Shown here piece after piece: positions 20,714 to 30,921 of a stretch of DNA of 64,000 nucleotides. A program made the translations under genes and the position numbers. Origin of the DNA: Arcobacter lacus (lineage in GTDB: Bacteria > Campylobacterota > Campylobacteria > Campylobacterales > Arcobacteraceae); contig NZ_MUXF01000001.1 of the NCBI RefSeq assembly GCF_003063295.1, positions 62,001 to 126,000 on the forward strand. Direction: 5' to 3'. How positions within the stretch are numbered: the first letter of the stretch is position 1; every line of letters begins with the position of its first letter. The notes below the pieces were generated by a model. It was not told the DNA's origin and made no database searches. It worked only from the letters and a program-made list of their open reading frames with translations.

Positions 20714-21907
20714 TTAATCATTTCCAAAAATATCTCTAGTATAAACTTTGTCTTCTACATCTTTTAAAATATCACTTAGTCTATTTGCTACTATGACATC
20801 TGATATCTTTTTAAACTCACTTAAATCTTTTATCACTTTTGAGTTAAAGAAAGTATCTTCATCTAATACAGGCTCATATACTACTACTTCTATACCTTTT
20901 GCTTTTATTCTTTTCATTATTCCTTGTATTGCAGAACTTCTAAAATTATCACTTCCAGTTTTCATCACAAGTCTATAAATACCTACAATTTTTGGATTTT
21001 TTCTAATAATACTATCTGCTATAAAATCTTTTCTTGTAGAGTTCGATTTTACAATAGCTTCTATTAGATTACTTGGTACCTCACTATAATTTGCTAAAAG
21101 TTGTTTAGTATCTTTTGGAAGACAATATCCTCCATACCCAAAACTAGGATTGTTATAATGCGTTCCTATTCTTGGATCAAGTCCTACACCATCAATTATC
21201 TGTTTTGTATCAAGATCGTGTGTTTGTGCATAAGAGTCAAGTTCATTAAAATATGCAACTCTCATAGCAAGATAAGTATTTGAAAATAGTTTTATAGCTT
21301 CAGCTTCAGTTGAATCTGTAAATAATACTGGAATATCTTTTTTTATAGCACCTTGTTCTAATAATTTTGCAAAAGTTTCAGCTCTTTTTGATTGTTCGCC
21401 TACAATTATTCTACTTGGATACAAGTTATCATATAAAGCTTTTCCTTCTCGTAAAAATTCTGGTGAAAAGATAATATTAGAAGTTTCAAATTTTTCTCTT
21501 ACTTCTTTTGTATATCCAACTGGTACAGTTGATTTGATAACCATTGTAGCATTTGGATTTATTTCAAGTACATCTTTTATAACTGCTTCAACAGATTTTG
21601 TATTAAAATAATTAGTCTTTTCATCATAGTCTGTTGGTGTTGCGATAATTATAAAATCAGCGTCATTATAAGCTTCATTTTTATCCAAAGTTGCTTTAAA
21701 ATTTATATTTTCTTTTTTTAAATACTCTTCTATTTCTTTATCTTCTATTGGTGATATTTTATTATTTAGCATTTCAACTTTTTGTGGAACTATATCAAGT
21801 GCTATTACTTCATTGTGTTGAGATAGAAGTAAGCCATTTGATAAACCTACATATCCTGTTCCTGCTATTGCTATTTTATATTTTATATTTTGTTCATTTT
21901 TAGTCAT
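20714..21907 (-). CDS. ugd: UDP-glucose 6-dehydrogenase
   Basis: This 397-residue enzyme of the E. coli Ugd type oxidises UDP-glucose to UDP-glucuronate. The NAD site is [15 protein letters not shown], followed by [19 protein letters not shown]. The catalytic cysteine is in [17 protein letters not shown] near residue 261, and the third domain contains [19 protein letters not shown]. It shares a base with the end of wzz and is followed 10 bp later by the UDP-GlcA epimerase. It is distinct from wbpA, so the locus makes two different uronic acids. Confidence 0.92.
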   Translation of the reverse strand: MTKNEQNIKYKIAIAGTGYVGLSNGLLLSQHNEVIALDIVPQKVEMLNNKISPIEDKEIEEYLKKENINFKATLDKNEAYNDADFIIIATPTDYDEKTNYFNTKSVEAVIKDVLEINPNATMVIKSTVPVGYTKEVREKFETSNIIFSPEFLREGKALYDNLYPSRIIVGEQSKRAETFAKLLEQGAIKKDIPVLFTDSTEAEAIKLFSNTYLAMRVAYFNELDSYAQTHDLDTKQIIDGVGLDPRIGTHYNNPSFGYGGYCLPKDTKQLLANYSEVPSNLIEAIVKSNSTRKDFIADSIIRKNPKIVGIYRLVMKTGSDNFRSSAIQGIMKRIKAKGIEVVVYEPVLDEDTFFNSKVIKDLSEFKKISDVIVANRLSDILKDVEDKVYTRDIFGND

Positions 21908-22488
21908 TATTTTATTTCTTCTTTCTTCAAAGTTCTTATAAATTGCATAAAAAATACTAAAAATATTGATAGTATAAATCCTGTCACAAAAGCAGCAGTT
22001 ATAATAAGAGATTTTTTAGGTTTATTTATAGGCTCATTTGAGATTATTATATCACCAATCTGTTTTGTCATAATAGCACTTTCATAAAAACTTATCAGTT
22101 TTTTATGTTTTTCAAGAACAAAACCTTTAACTCTTGTTAAAGTTTCACTTATAACATTTTTATCTATATTATCAAAAGTAATTTCTATAAGATTAAAAGT
22201 ATTTTTAGGAATATTCGAGTTTACTTTAAATTCAAGGTTTAGAATATATGCTAAGTCAGTAACTTTTTCAATACTCATAGGAGCAAAATTTTTATCTTGT
22301 ATTTGTCCTATTTCCAAATACATTTTACCCTGATAAATAGGAATAGGATTTTTTAATAAGACATAAATTAAAGCAATAAAAGTTACCATAGAGGTAAATA
22401 CTAAAATAAATATTTTATGTTTCCAGAGAGTTTTAAATAACTCTCTTAAATCTATTTCATCTTCTTGTAAATATTTTTCGTTCTGCAT
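21907..22488 (-). CDS. wzz: Short Wzz-type chain-length determinant
   Basis: This 193-residue protein has two membrane segments (about 31-51 and 162-184) around a periplasmic domain, the architecture of polysaccharide co-polymerases that set O-antigen length with Wzy. It begins with a soluble leader ([18 protein letters not shown]), the usual Wzz start. The second helix is preceded by the proline-bearing NEPINKPKK segment. It is short: typical Wzz proteins exceed 300 residues because of an extended coiled coil, most of which is missing here. It is the first gene of the minus-strand glycan operon. Confidence 0.8.
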   Translation of the reverse strand: MQNEKYLQEDEIDLRELFKTLWKHKIFILVFTSMVTFIALIYVLLKNPIPIYQGKMYLEIGQIQDKNFAPMSIEKVTDLAYILNLEFKVNSNIPKNTFNLIEITFDNIDKNVISETLTRVKGFVLEKHKKLISFYESAIMTKQIGDIIISNEPINKPKKSLIITAAFVTGFILSIFLVFFMQFIRTLKKEEIK

Positions 22489-22514
22489 ATTTTTCCCATT
22501 GAAATTATCTTTTT

Positions 22515-22520
22515 ATTTTA
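22515..22520 (-). promoter_or_regulatory. Possible -10 element for the glycan operon
   Basis: TAAAAT on the minus strand lies 27 bases before the wzz ATG and just past the dnaB hairpin. A GGGA ribosome-binding site follows. No convincing -35 is visible, which is common in Campylobacterota promoters. Readthrough from dnaB is the alternative. Confidence 0.3.
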
Positions 22521-22531
22521 CTACAAATCAA

Positions 22532-22558
22532 CTTATAATTATTAGAAATAATTATAAG
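22532..22558. terminator. Hairpin at the end of dnaB
   Basis: A perfect 12-bp inverted repeat (CTTATAATTATT / AATAATTATAAG) with a 3-base loop overlaps the dnaB stop codon and precedes the wzz operon. The stem is all but two A/T pairs and the following T-run is broken, so termination may be partial. Confidence 0.5.
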
Positions 22559-23994
22559 ATATTCGGTATATCAATATTTGTTTCTTTTTCTATATCTGCT
22601 ACATTTTCAAAAATAACTTCTATTGGAGCAGCACCATGTTCATTCTCTTTATCCAAAAATTTAGTTAAATTTTTGTGGAAATCAAGTTTTACAGTACCTA
22701 TAGGTCCATTTCTTTGTTTTCCTATTATTATTTCAGCTTCTTCTATTGGTTTATTTATAAATTTTGATTTATAATCTTCACCTTTATCTTTTGCTTCTTT
22801 CTCTTTTCTTGCTTCATCTCTTTCTTTATAAACATCATCTCTATAAACAAACATGATAATATCAGCATCTTGTTCTATTGCTCCAGATTCTCTTAAGTCA
22901 CTTAACATTGGTCTTTTATCGGGTCTGCTTTCAAGTCCACGATTTAGTTGAGATAAAGCAATAATAGGGATTTTAAGTTCCCTTGCTAGCATCTTAAGAC
23001 CTCTTGAGATATCAGAAACTTCTTGATGTCTATCTTTTGTACCAATTCCTTGCATAAGTTGAAGATAATCGATAATTACAAGTTTTATATTATTATCTTC
23101 ATTTTGAGCAAGTTTTCTCACTCTTGCTCGAAGTTGATTAATATTTACACTTCCACCATCATCAACAAAAAGTTTTTTTGTATTTAAGTTATCAAAAGCT
23201 GAACTCAAATTTGACCATTGAGCATCATCCATATCACCTTTTCTTAAGTTTTGTAATGGAATAGAAGTTTTAACAGATAACATCCTAAGCATTAGTTGCT
23301 CTGCTGGCATCTCAAGAGAGAAAAATATTACACCTTTTCCTCTTTCTACATTTTTTAGTGCCATATTTAAAACAAGTGCCGTTTTTCCCATCGCAGGACG
23401 CGCTGCAATTATTACTAAATCTCCTTCATTAAAACCTGTTGTTCTTCTATCAAGTGCATCAAAACCTGTTGTTTCACCAATTAAGTGTTTATTACCAAGT
23501 TTTTTCATCTTTTCAATATAAGATAGAGTTGAATGAGTAATTGATTGCATATCTTTTAATTCAGAAGTTGCACTATCAGTTGAGATTTTATATAACTCAC
23601 CTTGAATAGTATCTAGTGCTTCATTTGCACTTACTTCATCTTCAATAGCAACTTTTTTTATAGTTGTTGCCAATGAAGCTAGTTCTCTTTTAACTGAACT
23701 ATCTTTTATTTCTCTTACATAAGCTAAAGTGTTTGTAATTGGATTTGCAGATAGTATTTCAAGAAGTATAGAATCATCTACATCTTTTGAATTTACTTTA
23801 TTTCTAATAAAATCTTCGTCAATTGGCATACCTTCGTCATGAAGTTTAACCATTACTTCAAAGATTTTTTTATGTGCAGGTAGATAAAAATCTTTTGGTT
23901 TTAAAATTCCTAAAATATCTTCTAACTCTTCAGGATTAAAAAAAATCGAACTTAAAACAGCTCTTTCTATATTTATACTATAAACACTATCCAT
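22552..23994 (-). CDS. dnaB: Replicative DNA helicase DnaB
   Basis: This protein of about 480 residues is the hexameric replication-fork helicase. The N-terminal primase-interacting domain covers residues 1-100 (NIERAVLSSIFFNPEELEDI). The RecA-like motor has Walker A ARPAMGKTALVLNMA near residue 210, LFVDDGGSVNINQLRAR, Walker B LVIIDYLQLM, and SQLNRGLESRPDKRPMLSDL. I use the ATG at 23994, preceded by GGAG; a TTG four codons upstream overlaps that ribosome-binding site and is unlikely. The gene stands alone, 62 bp after the diguanylate cyclase start region. Confidence 0.95.
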   Translation of the reverse strand: MDSVYSINIERAVLSSIFFNPEELEDILGILKPKDFYLPAHKKIFEVMVKLHDEGMPIDEDFIRNKVNSKDVDDSILLEILSANPITNTLAYVREIKDSSVKRELASLATTIKKVAIEDEVSANEALDTIQGELYKISTDSATSELKDMQSITHSTLSYIEKMKKLGNKHLIGETTGFDALDRRTTGFNEGDLVIIAARPAMGKTALVLNMALKNVERGKGVIFFSLEMPAEQLMLRMLSVKTSIPLQNLRKGDMDDAQWSNLSSAFDNLNTKKLFVDDGGSVNINQLRARVRKLAQNEDNNIKLVIIDYLQLMQGIGTKDRHQEVSDISRGLKMLARELKIPIIALSQLNRGLESRPDKRPMLSDLRESGAIEQDADIIMFVYRDDVYKERDEARKEKEAKDKGEDYKSKFINKPIEEAEIIIGKQRNGPIGTVKLDFHKNLTKFLDKENEHGAAPIEVIFENVADIEKETNIDIPNIL

Positions 23995-24021
23995 TTTTAC
24001 TCCCAATAATAAAAGATGGAT

Positions 24022-24027
24022 ATTTTA
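24022..24027 (-). promoter_or_regulatory. Possible -10 element for dnaB
   Basis: TAAAAT on the minus strand (in GGCTAAAATATCC) lies 28 bases upstream of the dnaB ATG, at a suitable distance for a short leader. The -35 region is not recognisable. Confidence 0.33.
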
Positions 24028-24056
24028 GCCAAAACTAAGTTAGGGATAAATAAATA

Positions 24057-25358
24057 TCAACAAATAGTATTTCTTCCGCTATTTTTTGCTTCATATAGCT
24101 TTTTATCAACCAATGAAATAGTATTTTCAAAGTTTTTAAAATAACTATTATTTCCATTTTCTGGATAAATTTCTATCATTCCTATACTAATAGTTGTTGA
24201 GATTTTATTTTCGTCCAAGTTTAAAACAAAATCAGCAATATCTTCTCTAATTTTATTTAAAATATCTTTTGCCTTTTTTGTATTTATTGCAGGAAGAATT
24301 ATCATAAATTCTTCACCACCATATCTTATGATTATATCTGAAGTTCTTAGATGTTTTTTTGCAATATGGACAAAATTTTTTAACATCTTATCACCAGCTA
24401 AATGTCCAAAAGTATCATTTATATTTTTAAAGTGGTCAAAATCACACATAGCAATAACAAAAGGTTCAAAAGTTGCAAATGAGATTTCTAATTGATTTTG
24501 ATACAACTGACTTAATTTTTGTCTATTTAAAGCTCCAGTTAATGGATCTTTTGAAGCTTCTAAGTTTATCAAAGTGTTATCAATCAAGGCAAGTTCTGTA
24601 CCTAAAGATAAAGATAACATTTCACACTTTTCTAAATAAATCAAAATAATATGATTATTGCCCTGCGTTTCAATAAGACAATTTTTAATCTGTTTTGCAA
24701 AAAAATGTAAATTTTCATGAAGTTTAGAAATATTTTTATATTTTGAACTATTTTTTATGATTTCTAAACCTTCTTTATTTAGCCATTTTCCAAAAGTACA
24801 TAAAGAGTGATCTATCTCAGGAAAAATATTTATATCTGATGAAACAATAGATTTACATAGATTTTCCAACCACTCTAAATGCATTTTATAATAATAAACT
24901 ATATTGTTTTTTGCTATTCCACTTAGATTAGATAAACTAAAACTATTTTTTTTATTTAAGTCTGTTATATACTTGTTTAAATATGTCTTAGCTATCATAT
25001 CTTCAAAAATCATATGCAACTTATATAGTTGCATAAGTTCATCTCGTACATCTTTATATAGTAGTTTTTGTAAGATAATTTTTTTAAGATTTATAAGTTC
25101 ATATGTTAACATGATATAAGGTATATCCAACTTTATATTGTAATCGATTAGATCCTTATAAACTAAAGTTGCATTTTTTATATCACCATTGCAAATATAT
25201 CTGATAACCAAAGTAAAAAAAGATTCTATTTTTTGTGATTCTTCATCTTCTATTTTTCTAAAATTTATAATATATTTTCTCAAAAATTCATCAATTATTA
25301 TCTCTTCTTCATCTTTTAAAAATTTTTGAAAATTTGATATATCTAAGATAGAATCCAT
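24057..25358 (-). CDS. Diguanylate cyclase with CZB zinc-binding domain (DgcZ-like)
   Basis: This 433-residue cytoplasmic protein would make cyclic di-GMP. The C-terminal GGDEF domain has DPLTGALNRQ, the active-site GGEEF at 347-351 and an I-site RTSD at 338-341, exactly five residues upstream, so product inhibition is likely. The middle region matches a chemoreceptor zinc-binding (CZB) domain: H160, C187 in CTFGKW, H214 and H218. This is the three-His/one-Cys set found in E. coli DgcZ, where zinc inhibits the enzyme. Residues 1-140 form an additional helical domain that I do not recognise and that DgcZ lacks. It ends one base into ispG's stop region, so it is co-transcribed with ispG. Confidence 0.88.
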   Translation of the reverse strand: MDSILDISNFQKFLKDEEEIIIDEFLRKYIINFRKIEDEESQKIESFFTLVIRYICNGDIKNATLVYKDLIDYNIKLDIPYIMLTYELINLKKIILQKLLYKDVRDELMQLYKLHMIFEDMIAKTYLNKYITDLNKKNSFSLSNLSGIAKNNIVYYYKMHLEWLENLCKSIVSSDINIFPEIDHSLCTFGKWLNKEGLEIIKNSSKYKNISKLHENLHFFAKQIKNCLIETQGNNHIILIYLEKCEMLSLSLGTELALIDNTLINLEASKDPLTGALNRQKLSQLYQNQLEISFATFEPFVIAMCDFDHFKNINDTFGHLAGDKMLKNFVHIAKKHLRTSDIIIRYGGEEFMIILPAINTKKAKDILNKIREDIADFVLNLDENKISTTISIGMIEIYPENGNNSYFKNFENTISLVDKKLYEAKNSGRNTIC

Positions 25359-26419
25359 TAACTTCTCTTTTTGGCCTCAAATTCAACTTCTTCAATAAAT
25401 TTATTTATTAAAGCTTCGCCAGAAAGTTTTTCTATAATTTCACCTTTTTTCATCACTAATCCACTACCTTTTCCAAAAGCTATTGCAACATCTGCACTTT
25501 TAGCTTCTCCAATAGCATTTACAACACATCCCATAACTGAAACATCAAGTGGAGTTTTTATATGTGCTGTTCTTTTTTCTATTTCAGATACTGCACTTAC
25601 TAAATCAGCTTCTATTCTTCCACATGTTGGACAAGAAATAATATTTAAACCCTCTTTTGCAATTCCAACATCTTTAAGTATTGCTCGCCCCACTTTTATC
25701 TCTTCTTCTAACTCACCTGTCATAGAAACTCTTAAAGTATCACCTATTCCATCAAGTAACAAAGCACCTAATGCAATAGAAGATTTTATAGTTGAATGAA
25801 ATTGTGTTCCAGCTTCAGTAACTCCTAAATGGAAAGGATAATTATTCATAGGTCTTAATTTTCTATAAGCTTCAACAGTTCTTTGAACATCACTTGCTTT
25901 TAGTGAAACTTTAATATCTGTAAATCCTAAATCTTCAAGATATTTGATATTATAATCTGCACTTGCAACCATACCTTCTGGTGTTTGTCCATATTTATCT
26001 TCAAACTCTTTTTCAAGTGACCCTGAATTTACTCCAATTCTAATAGGTATATTTCGCTGTTGACAAGCACGAACAACTTCTTGAACTCTTTTTTTATCAC
26101 CAATATTTCCTGGATTTATTCTTATACAATCCACAACTTCAGCAGCAATTAAAGCTAGTTTATAATGAAAATGTATATCTGCTACAAGTGGTAATTGAAC
26201 TTGGGATTTTATCTCTTTTAATGCATCGGCAGCTTCCTTATTTGGAACTGCAACTCTTACTATATCAGCACCAGCAAAATGTAATCTTGTGATTTGATCA
26301 ACTGTTGCTTTCACATCTGATGTTTTTGAATATGTCATTGATTGTACTGGAATTGGTGCATCACCACCAATAGGAATATTTCCTACATATATTTGTTTTG
26401 TTGGATATCTTTTTATCAT
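25358..26419 (-). CDS. ispG: 4-hydroxy-3-methylbut-2-enyl diphosphate synthase IspG
   Basis: This 353-residue iron-sulfur enzyme performs the penultimate step of the MEP isoprenoid pathway, converting MEcPP to HMBPP. It starts with a TIM-barrel domain ([31 protein letters not shown]). The [4Fe-4S] cysteines are in [10 protein letters not shown] near residue 263 and [14 protein letters not shown] near residue 305. Length matches the bacterial form. It is the first gene of a two-gene unit with the diguanylate cyclase; a start ATG at 26419 is followed by the basic [11 protein letters not shown] opening seen in IspG. Confidence 0.95.
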   Translation of the reverse strand: MIKRYPTKQIYVGNIPIGGDAPIPVQSMTYSKTSDVKATVDQITRLHFAGADIVRVAVPNKEAADALKEIKSQVQLPLVADIHFHYKLALIAAEVVDCIRINPGNIGDKKRVQEVVRACQQRNIPIRIGVNSGSLEKEFEDKYGQTPEGMVASADYNIKYLEDLGFTDIKVSLKASDVQRTVEAYRKLRPMNNYPFHLGVTEAGTQFHSTIKSSIALGALLLDGIGDTLRVSMTGELEEEIKVGRAILKDVGIAKEGLNIISCPTCGRIEADLVSAVSEIEKRTAHIKTPLDVSVMGCVVNAIGEAKSADVAIAFGKGSGLVMKKGEIIEKLSGEALINKFIEEVEFEAKKRS

Positions 26420-26492
26420 AAGTGAAATTTTATCGACATAAATATTAATTTAATATGAAAACTTTTTAATAAAAAAAAAAGATGTTATTTTA

Positions 26493-26498
26493 TATAAT
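26493..26498 (+). promoter_or_regulatory. Probable -10 element for the histidine kinase gene
   Basis: A consensus TATAAT lies 37 bases upstream of the kinase ATG. It is preceded by an A10 run (26471-26480) that sits where an upstream or -35-proximal element would be. The -35 is not conserved. Confidence 0.5.
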
Positions 26499-26534
26499 CG
26501 TTTAATTTCAAATATAAAAATAAGTTACTGTTTT

Positions 26535-28610
26535 ATGCAATCAAAGAAAAATATTTATATGATAATTTTGTTATTTTTATTTGTTACATTTATGATTATA
26601 GTTGGAACGTACTATTATATAACTACCAAACAAAAAAATCTTTTAACCTCAATTTATAATACAACTAATAAGAACATCATTAAAACTACTGAAAGTTTAA
26701 TTGAAGATAAACAGAATACAACTTTGGCTATTGCTTTAGCCTTAACTAAAAATGATAACTTATACAAATTTATGAAAGATGAAAAATATGAAAAATTAAA
26801 TTATCAAAAAATAGTTGATGAGATTGCTCAAAACTCTAAATATAAAAATGTTTGGATACAAATAGTAGATAAAAGTGGAAATAGCATCTATCGTTCTTGG
26901 ACAGATAAAAAAGGTGATAATTTACTTTTTAGAAAAGATTTAAAAAATACTTTAACAATTCAATCCATTTCAACTTCAATTAGTGTCGGTATATTTAACC
27001 TTACATTAAAAGCACGAGCACCAATCTATGACAATGAAAATAATTTTCAAGGAGCATTAGAAGTAATAACTCATTTTAATTCAATAACAAAAGATTTGAA
27101 AGATAATAATATCGAATCACTTGTAATTACTGAAAAAAAATATAAAGATACTATAAAATTCCCTTATACAAATATATTTATTGATGATTATTATGTAGCA
27201 AATAAAAATGCAAATATAGCATTTGTCAATTATGTAAGGAAAAATGGTGTTGAAAAATATATAAATATTTCAGATTTTACTATTGAAAATGGATATTTGA
27301 TTTCAAATTATCCTCTTTTTGACAAAAATGGTGAAAAATTAGCTTCTATAATAAATTTTTTAGATTTTAAAAATATTGATACCCAAATAATTAAATCTTT
27401 TAAAGTTCAAATTATTATGACTTCTGTTATTACTTTGATTATTTTGTTTTTTTCATTTTTAATTTATTTTTATACAATTTATTTAAAAAAGATTAAACAT
27501 CAAGAGAATAAAAAACAATCTATTTTAGATTCTCAATTAAGCATAATTGTAATTACAAATGGCAAAGAGATTATAGATGCGAATAAAAAACTTTTTGAAT
27601 TTTTTAAAGATGTATCCAATTTAAAAGAGTTTAAAGAAAAATATATCTGTATTTGTAAAGCCTTTATTGATATGAAAGACGAAAATTATATTTTTGAAAA
27701 AGATTACAACGGTAAAAACTGGGCAGAATATGTTTTAGAAAATGATAAAAAGAATTTTAGAGTTGCAATGAAAAATGAAAATAGTGAAATAAGACATTTT
27801 TCTTTAAAAACATCGAAAATAGCAAGTGAAAATTTTATAATTGCAACTTTAAGTGATATAACTCAAGATTTAGTAAAAATAGAAGAAGATAAAGAAAAAG
27901 ATAGATTTCTTTATCAACAATCAAAAATTGCAGCAATTGCAGATACATTAAAAAATGTAGCTCATCAGTGGAGACAGCCTTTAAGTGTAATCAGTACAAT
28001 TGCAAGTGGTTTAAAACTACAAAAAGAGTTAAATAATTTAGATGATTTTATGTTTAACAACTCTTGTGATGCAATAATAAACAATACTCAAAAATTATCA
28101 AATACTATTGAAAATTTTACAAATTTCTTTCCAAAAGAAGATTTAATTACTAACTTTTCATTTGTTGAAGCTTTAAAAGATACTATAAATTTCTTTGATT
28201 CAATTTTTGAAAAAAACTCTATAAAATGTCAATTTACATATGATACAGATATGGTTGTAAATTGTAATAGAAATGATTTTTCGCAAGCTATTTTAAATAT
28301 TTTAGATAATTCAGTTTATGCTTTAATTCAAAATAAAAAAGAGGAAGAAAGATTTATTTTTATTGATTTTTCAAATAAAGTTTTACAAATAAAAGATAAT
28401 GCAGAAGGTATAAATGAAGAAGATCTTCAAAAAGTATTAGAACCATATTTTACAACGAAACATCAATCATTTGGAGTAGGACTTGGTCTTTATATTGTTC
28501 AAGAATTTTTTGTAAATAATCTTAAATCTAAAATTGATATAAAAAATGTAGAATTTGAATATAAAAATATAAATTATAAGGGTACAAACTTTATAATTGA
28601 TTTCAATTAA
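26535..28610 (+). CDS. Membrane sensor histidine kinase
   Basis: This 691-residue sensor kinase has a first membrane helix at residues 8-29, a periplasmic sensor of about 255 residues (Cache-like, with VWIQIVDKSGNSIYRSWTDK), and a second helix near 288-314. A PAS-like domain spans about 330-440. The phosphoacceptor is H477 in LKNVAHQWRQPLSVI, the HWRQPL-type H-box common in Campylobacterota kinases. The ATP domain has the N-box ILNILDNSVYAL and G-boxes in KDNAEGINE and SFGVGLGLYIVQEF. No response regulator is adjacent, so it is an orphan; partner and signal are unknown. The start has only a weak ribosome-binding site. Confidence 0.88.
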   Translation: MQSKKNIYMIILLFLFVTFMIIVGTYYYITTKQKNLLTSIYNTTNKNIIKTTESLIEDKQNTTLAIALALTKNDNLYKFMKDEKYEKLNYQKIVDEIAQNSKYKNVWIQIVDKSGNSIYRSWTDKKGDNLLFRKDLKNTLTIQSISTSISVGIFNLTLKARAPIYDNENNFQGALEVITHFNSITKDLKDNNIESLVITEKKYKDTIKFPYTNIFIDDYYVANKNANIAFVNYVRKNGVEKYINISDFTIENGYLISNYPLFDKNGEKLASIINFLDFKNIDTQIIKSFKVQIIMTSVITLIILFFSFLIYFYTIYLKKIKHQENKKQSILDSQLSIIVITNGKEIIDANKKLFEFFKDVSNLKEFKEKYICICKAFIDMKDENYIFEKDYNGKNWAEYVLENDKKNFRVAMKNENSEIRHFSLKTSKIASENFIIATLSDITQDLVKIEEDKEKDRFLYQQSKIAAIADTLKNVAHQWRQPLSVISTIASGLKLQKELNNLDDFMFNNSCDAIINNTQKLSNTIENFTNFFPKEDLITNFSFVEALKDTINFFDSIFEKNSIKCQFTYDTDMVVNCNRNDFSQAILNILDNSVYALIQNKKEEERFIFIDFSNKVLQIKDNAEGINEEDLQKVLEPYFTTKHQSFGVGLGLYIVQEFFVNNLKSKIDIKNVEFEYKNINYKGTNFIIDFN

Positions 28611-28633
28611 ACTTCTATTTTGAAAAAATTCGC

Positions 28634-28639
28634 TAAAAT
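28634..28639 (+). promoter_or_regulatory. Possible -10 element for the cvpA-lysS operon
   Basis: TAAAAT in CGCTAAAATTCAC lies 33 bases before the cvpA ATG. A good AAGGA ribosome-binding site follows. No -35 hexamer at standard spacing is seen. Confidence 0.4.
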
Positions 28640-28671
28640 TCACGGATTATTGAAAAAAAAGGATTATTTTT

Positions 28672-29376
28672 ATGCAAAATATTGCAATTTTTGATTTAGT
28701 TATAATTACTATCACTCTTTTATTAGGATTAAAGGGACTTTTTAGAGGAATTATTAAAGAAATCTTTGGAATTGTAGGTATAATTGGAGCAATTTTTGTT
28801 GCTTCTAGAATCTCTACTCAAACAGGAGAATTGATAGCTCCAATTTTAGTTTTAGAAAATCAAGCTACTATTAAACTTATTGGATTTGTAATTGCGTTAG
28901 TTATTGTTTGGCTTATTGCTTATAGTGCTGGTGTTGTTGTAAGTAAAATATTTTCAGCTAGCGGATTAGGAATAATTGATAGATTTTTTGGGTTTTTATT
29001 TGGAATGGCTAAGATATTTTTAATATTTTCTGTTATTGCTTATGCACTTTACCAAGTTAATTCGTTTAGAAAAGTTATCGATGAACAGTTTAAAACTTCT
29101 ATTTTAATGCCTTACTTGCTTGATGTTGGTTCATACATTATAAAACTTGATACAACTGCTTTGACAAATAATATTGATAAAGCGATTGAAACAGTTACAG
29201 ATACTCCTTCTACTATTCAAAATACAACTCAAGAGATAAAAGAAGAAGTTGATTCAACTTTAAACAATGTTCAAGAAGTTGTTGAAGATGGTGTAAAAGA
29301 TGCAGTTGAAGAAGAAGTTAAAACAACTAAAGAAAAACTAAAAGATATTGCAAATAAAACTGAAGATAATCAATAA
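28672..29376 (+). CDS. CvpA-family membrane protein
   Basis: This 234-residue inner-membrane protein has four hydrophobic segments (about 8-28, 33-53, 67-90 and 105-125) with the CvpA opening LVIITITLLLGLKGLFRGIIKE. CvpA was named for colicin V production in E. coli and is generally linked to envelope integrity. Residues 165-234 form a soluble, acidic, probably helical tail rich in Glu, Lys, Thr and Val, longer than in minimal CvpA proteins. It is followed 12 bp later by lysS. Function in this organism cannot be refined from sequence. Confidence 0.82.
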   Translation: MQNIAIFDLVIITITLLLGLKGLFRGIIKEIFGIVGIIGAIFVASRISTQTGELIAPILVLENQATIKLIGFVIALVIVWLIAYSAGVVVSKIFSASGLGIIDRFFGFLFGMAKIFLIFSVIAYALYQVNSFRKVIDEQFKTSILMPYLLDVGSYIIKLDTTALTNNIDKAIETVTDTPSTIQNTTQEIKEEVDSTLNNVQEVVEDGVKDAVEEEVKTTKEKLKDIANKTEDNQ

Positions 29377-29388
29377 AGGATTTTAAAA

Positions 29389-30906
29389 TTGTTTGAAAAT
29401 ATATATATACAACAAAGAATAGAAAAAGCAAATAAATTAAGAGAAGATGGAATTAATCCATATTCAAATGAGAGTTCAAGAAATTGTACAATTACTAAAT
29501 TTTTAAATGTTAATAGCGATATTTTTCAATTAGAAGAAAAAAGAGATGAAAATAGAAATTATACAGTTGCTGGTAGAATCAAATTTTTTAGACTAATGGG
29601 AAAAGCAAGTTTTCTTAAAATTGAAGATGAAAGTGGAATTCTTCAAATTTATGTAGCAAGAGATAATTTACCAGAAAACTTTTACAATGAAACTTTTAAA
29701 AAAAATATTGAAGTTGGTGATATTATAGAAGTTTCTGGTTATCCATTTGTAACAGGACAAGGAGAACTTTCACTTCATGCTGATAGTTTAAAAATCCTTA
29801 CAAAAGCTATCTCTCCACTTCCTGAAAAATTCCATGGAATTCAAGATAAAGAACTAAGATATAGACAAAGATATTTAGACTTAATTATGAATAGTGAAGT
29901 GAGAAAAACTTTTCATATTAGAAGTAAAGTTATAAGTTTAACTAGAAGATTTTTTGAAAACAAAGGTTTCTTAGAAGTTGAAACTCCAATGATGCATCCA
30001 ATTGCAGGTGGAGCAAATGCTAAACCATTTGTTACTCATTTCAATGCTTTAGGTGTTGATAGATTTTTAAGAATTGCACCTGAACTTTATCTAAAAAGAT
30101 TAATAGTTGGTGGATTTGAAGCAGTTTTTGAAATCAATAGAAACTTTAGAAATGAAGGAATGGATGCTACACATAATCCTGAATTTACTTCTATTGAATT
30201 TTATTGGGCATATAAAACTTATAAAGATTTAATTATTTTAACAAAAGAGTATTTTGATTATTTATTTGAACATTTAAACTTACCAACAGTATTACCTTAT
30301 GGTGAGTTAAAAATTGATTTTAATAAATTTACAGAAATTCCACTAATTCAATCTTTATATGAAATCGGTGGTGTTCCACAAGATATAGTTGAAGACAAAG
30401 AAAAAATTCTTGCATTTTTAAAAGCAAATAATCTTGAAGCAAATGGAAATTTAAATCTTGGTCAACTTCAAGGTGAACTATTCGATGAATTTGTTGAAGC
30501 AAAACTTATAAATCCAACATTTATTACAGAATATCCAGTTGAAATTTCTCCACTTGCAAGAAGAAATGATGAAAAACCTCATTTAACTGATAGATTTGAG
30601 TTATTTATTGCTGGTAAAGAAATAGCAAATGCTTTCAGTGAGTTAAATGATCCAATAGATCAACTTCAAAGATTTGAAGGACAAATTGCTGCTAAAGAAG
30701 CTGGTGATGATGAAGCACATGAAATGGATGAAGATTTTGTAAATGCTTTATCTTATGGTATGGCTCCAACAGCTGGGCAAGGTATTGGTATTGATAGATT
30801 GGTAATGATGCTAACAAATGAACATTCGATTAGAGATGTTTTATTGTTCCCAGCAATGAAACCAATAAAACAAGAAATTGATTTATATTCAGAAGAAAAA
30901 AACTAA
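29389..30906 (+). CDS. lysS: Lysyl-tRNA synthetase, class II
   Basis: This 505-residue class II synthetase charges tRNA-Lys. An N-terminal OB-fold anticodon-binding domain ([20 protein letters not shown]) is followed by motif 2 ([20 protein letters not shown]) and motif 3 ([13 protein letters not shown]) of the catalytic domain. The start is TTG at 29389 with AAAGGA eight bases upstream; no better in-frame ATG exists nearby. It lies in a compact operon between cvpA and glyA. Confidence 0.95.
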   Translation: MFENIYIQQRIEKANKLREDGINPYSNESSRNCTITKFLNVNSDIFQLEEKRDENRNYTVAGRIKFFRLMGKASFLKIEDESGILQIYVARDNLPENFYNETFKKNIEVGDIIEVSGYPFVTGQGELSLHADSLKILTKAISPLPEKFHGIQDKELRYRQRYLDLIMNSEVRKTFHIRSKVISLTRRFFENKGFLEVETPMMHPIAGGANAKPFVTHFNALGVDRFLRIAPELYLKRLIVGGFEAVFEINRNFRNEGMDATHNPEFTSIEFYWAYKTYKDLIILTKEYFDYLFEHLNLPTVLPYGELKIDFNKFTEIPLIQSLYEIGGVPQDIVEDKEKILAFLKANNLEANGNLNLGQLQGELFDEFVEAKLINPTFITEYPVEISPLARRNDEKPHLTDRFELFIAGKEIANAFSELNDPIDQLQRFEGQIAAKEAGDDEAHEMDEDFVNALSYGMAPTAGQGIGIDRLVMMLTNEHSIRDVLLFPAMKPIKQEIDLYSEEKN

Positions 30907-30921
30907 TAAGAGGAATACAAA

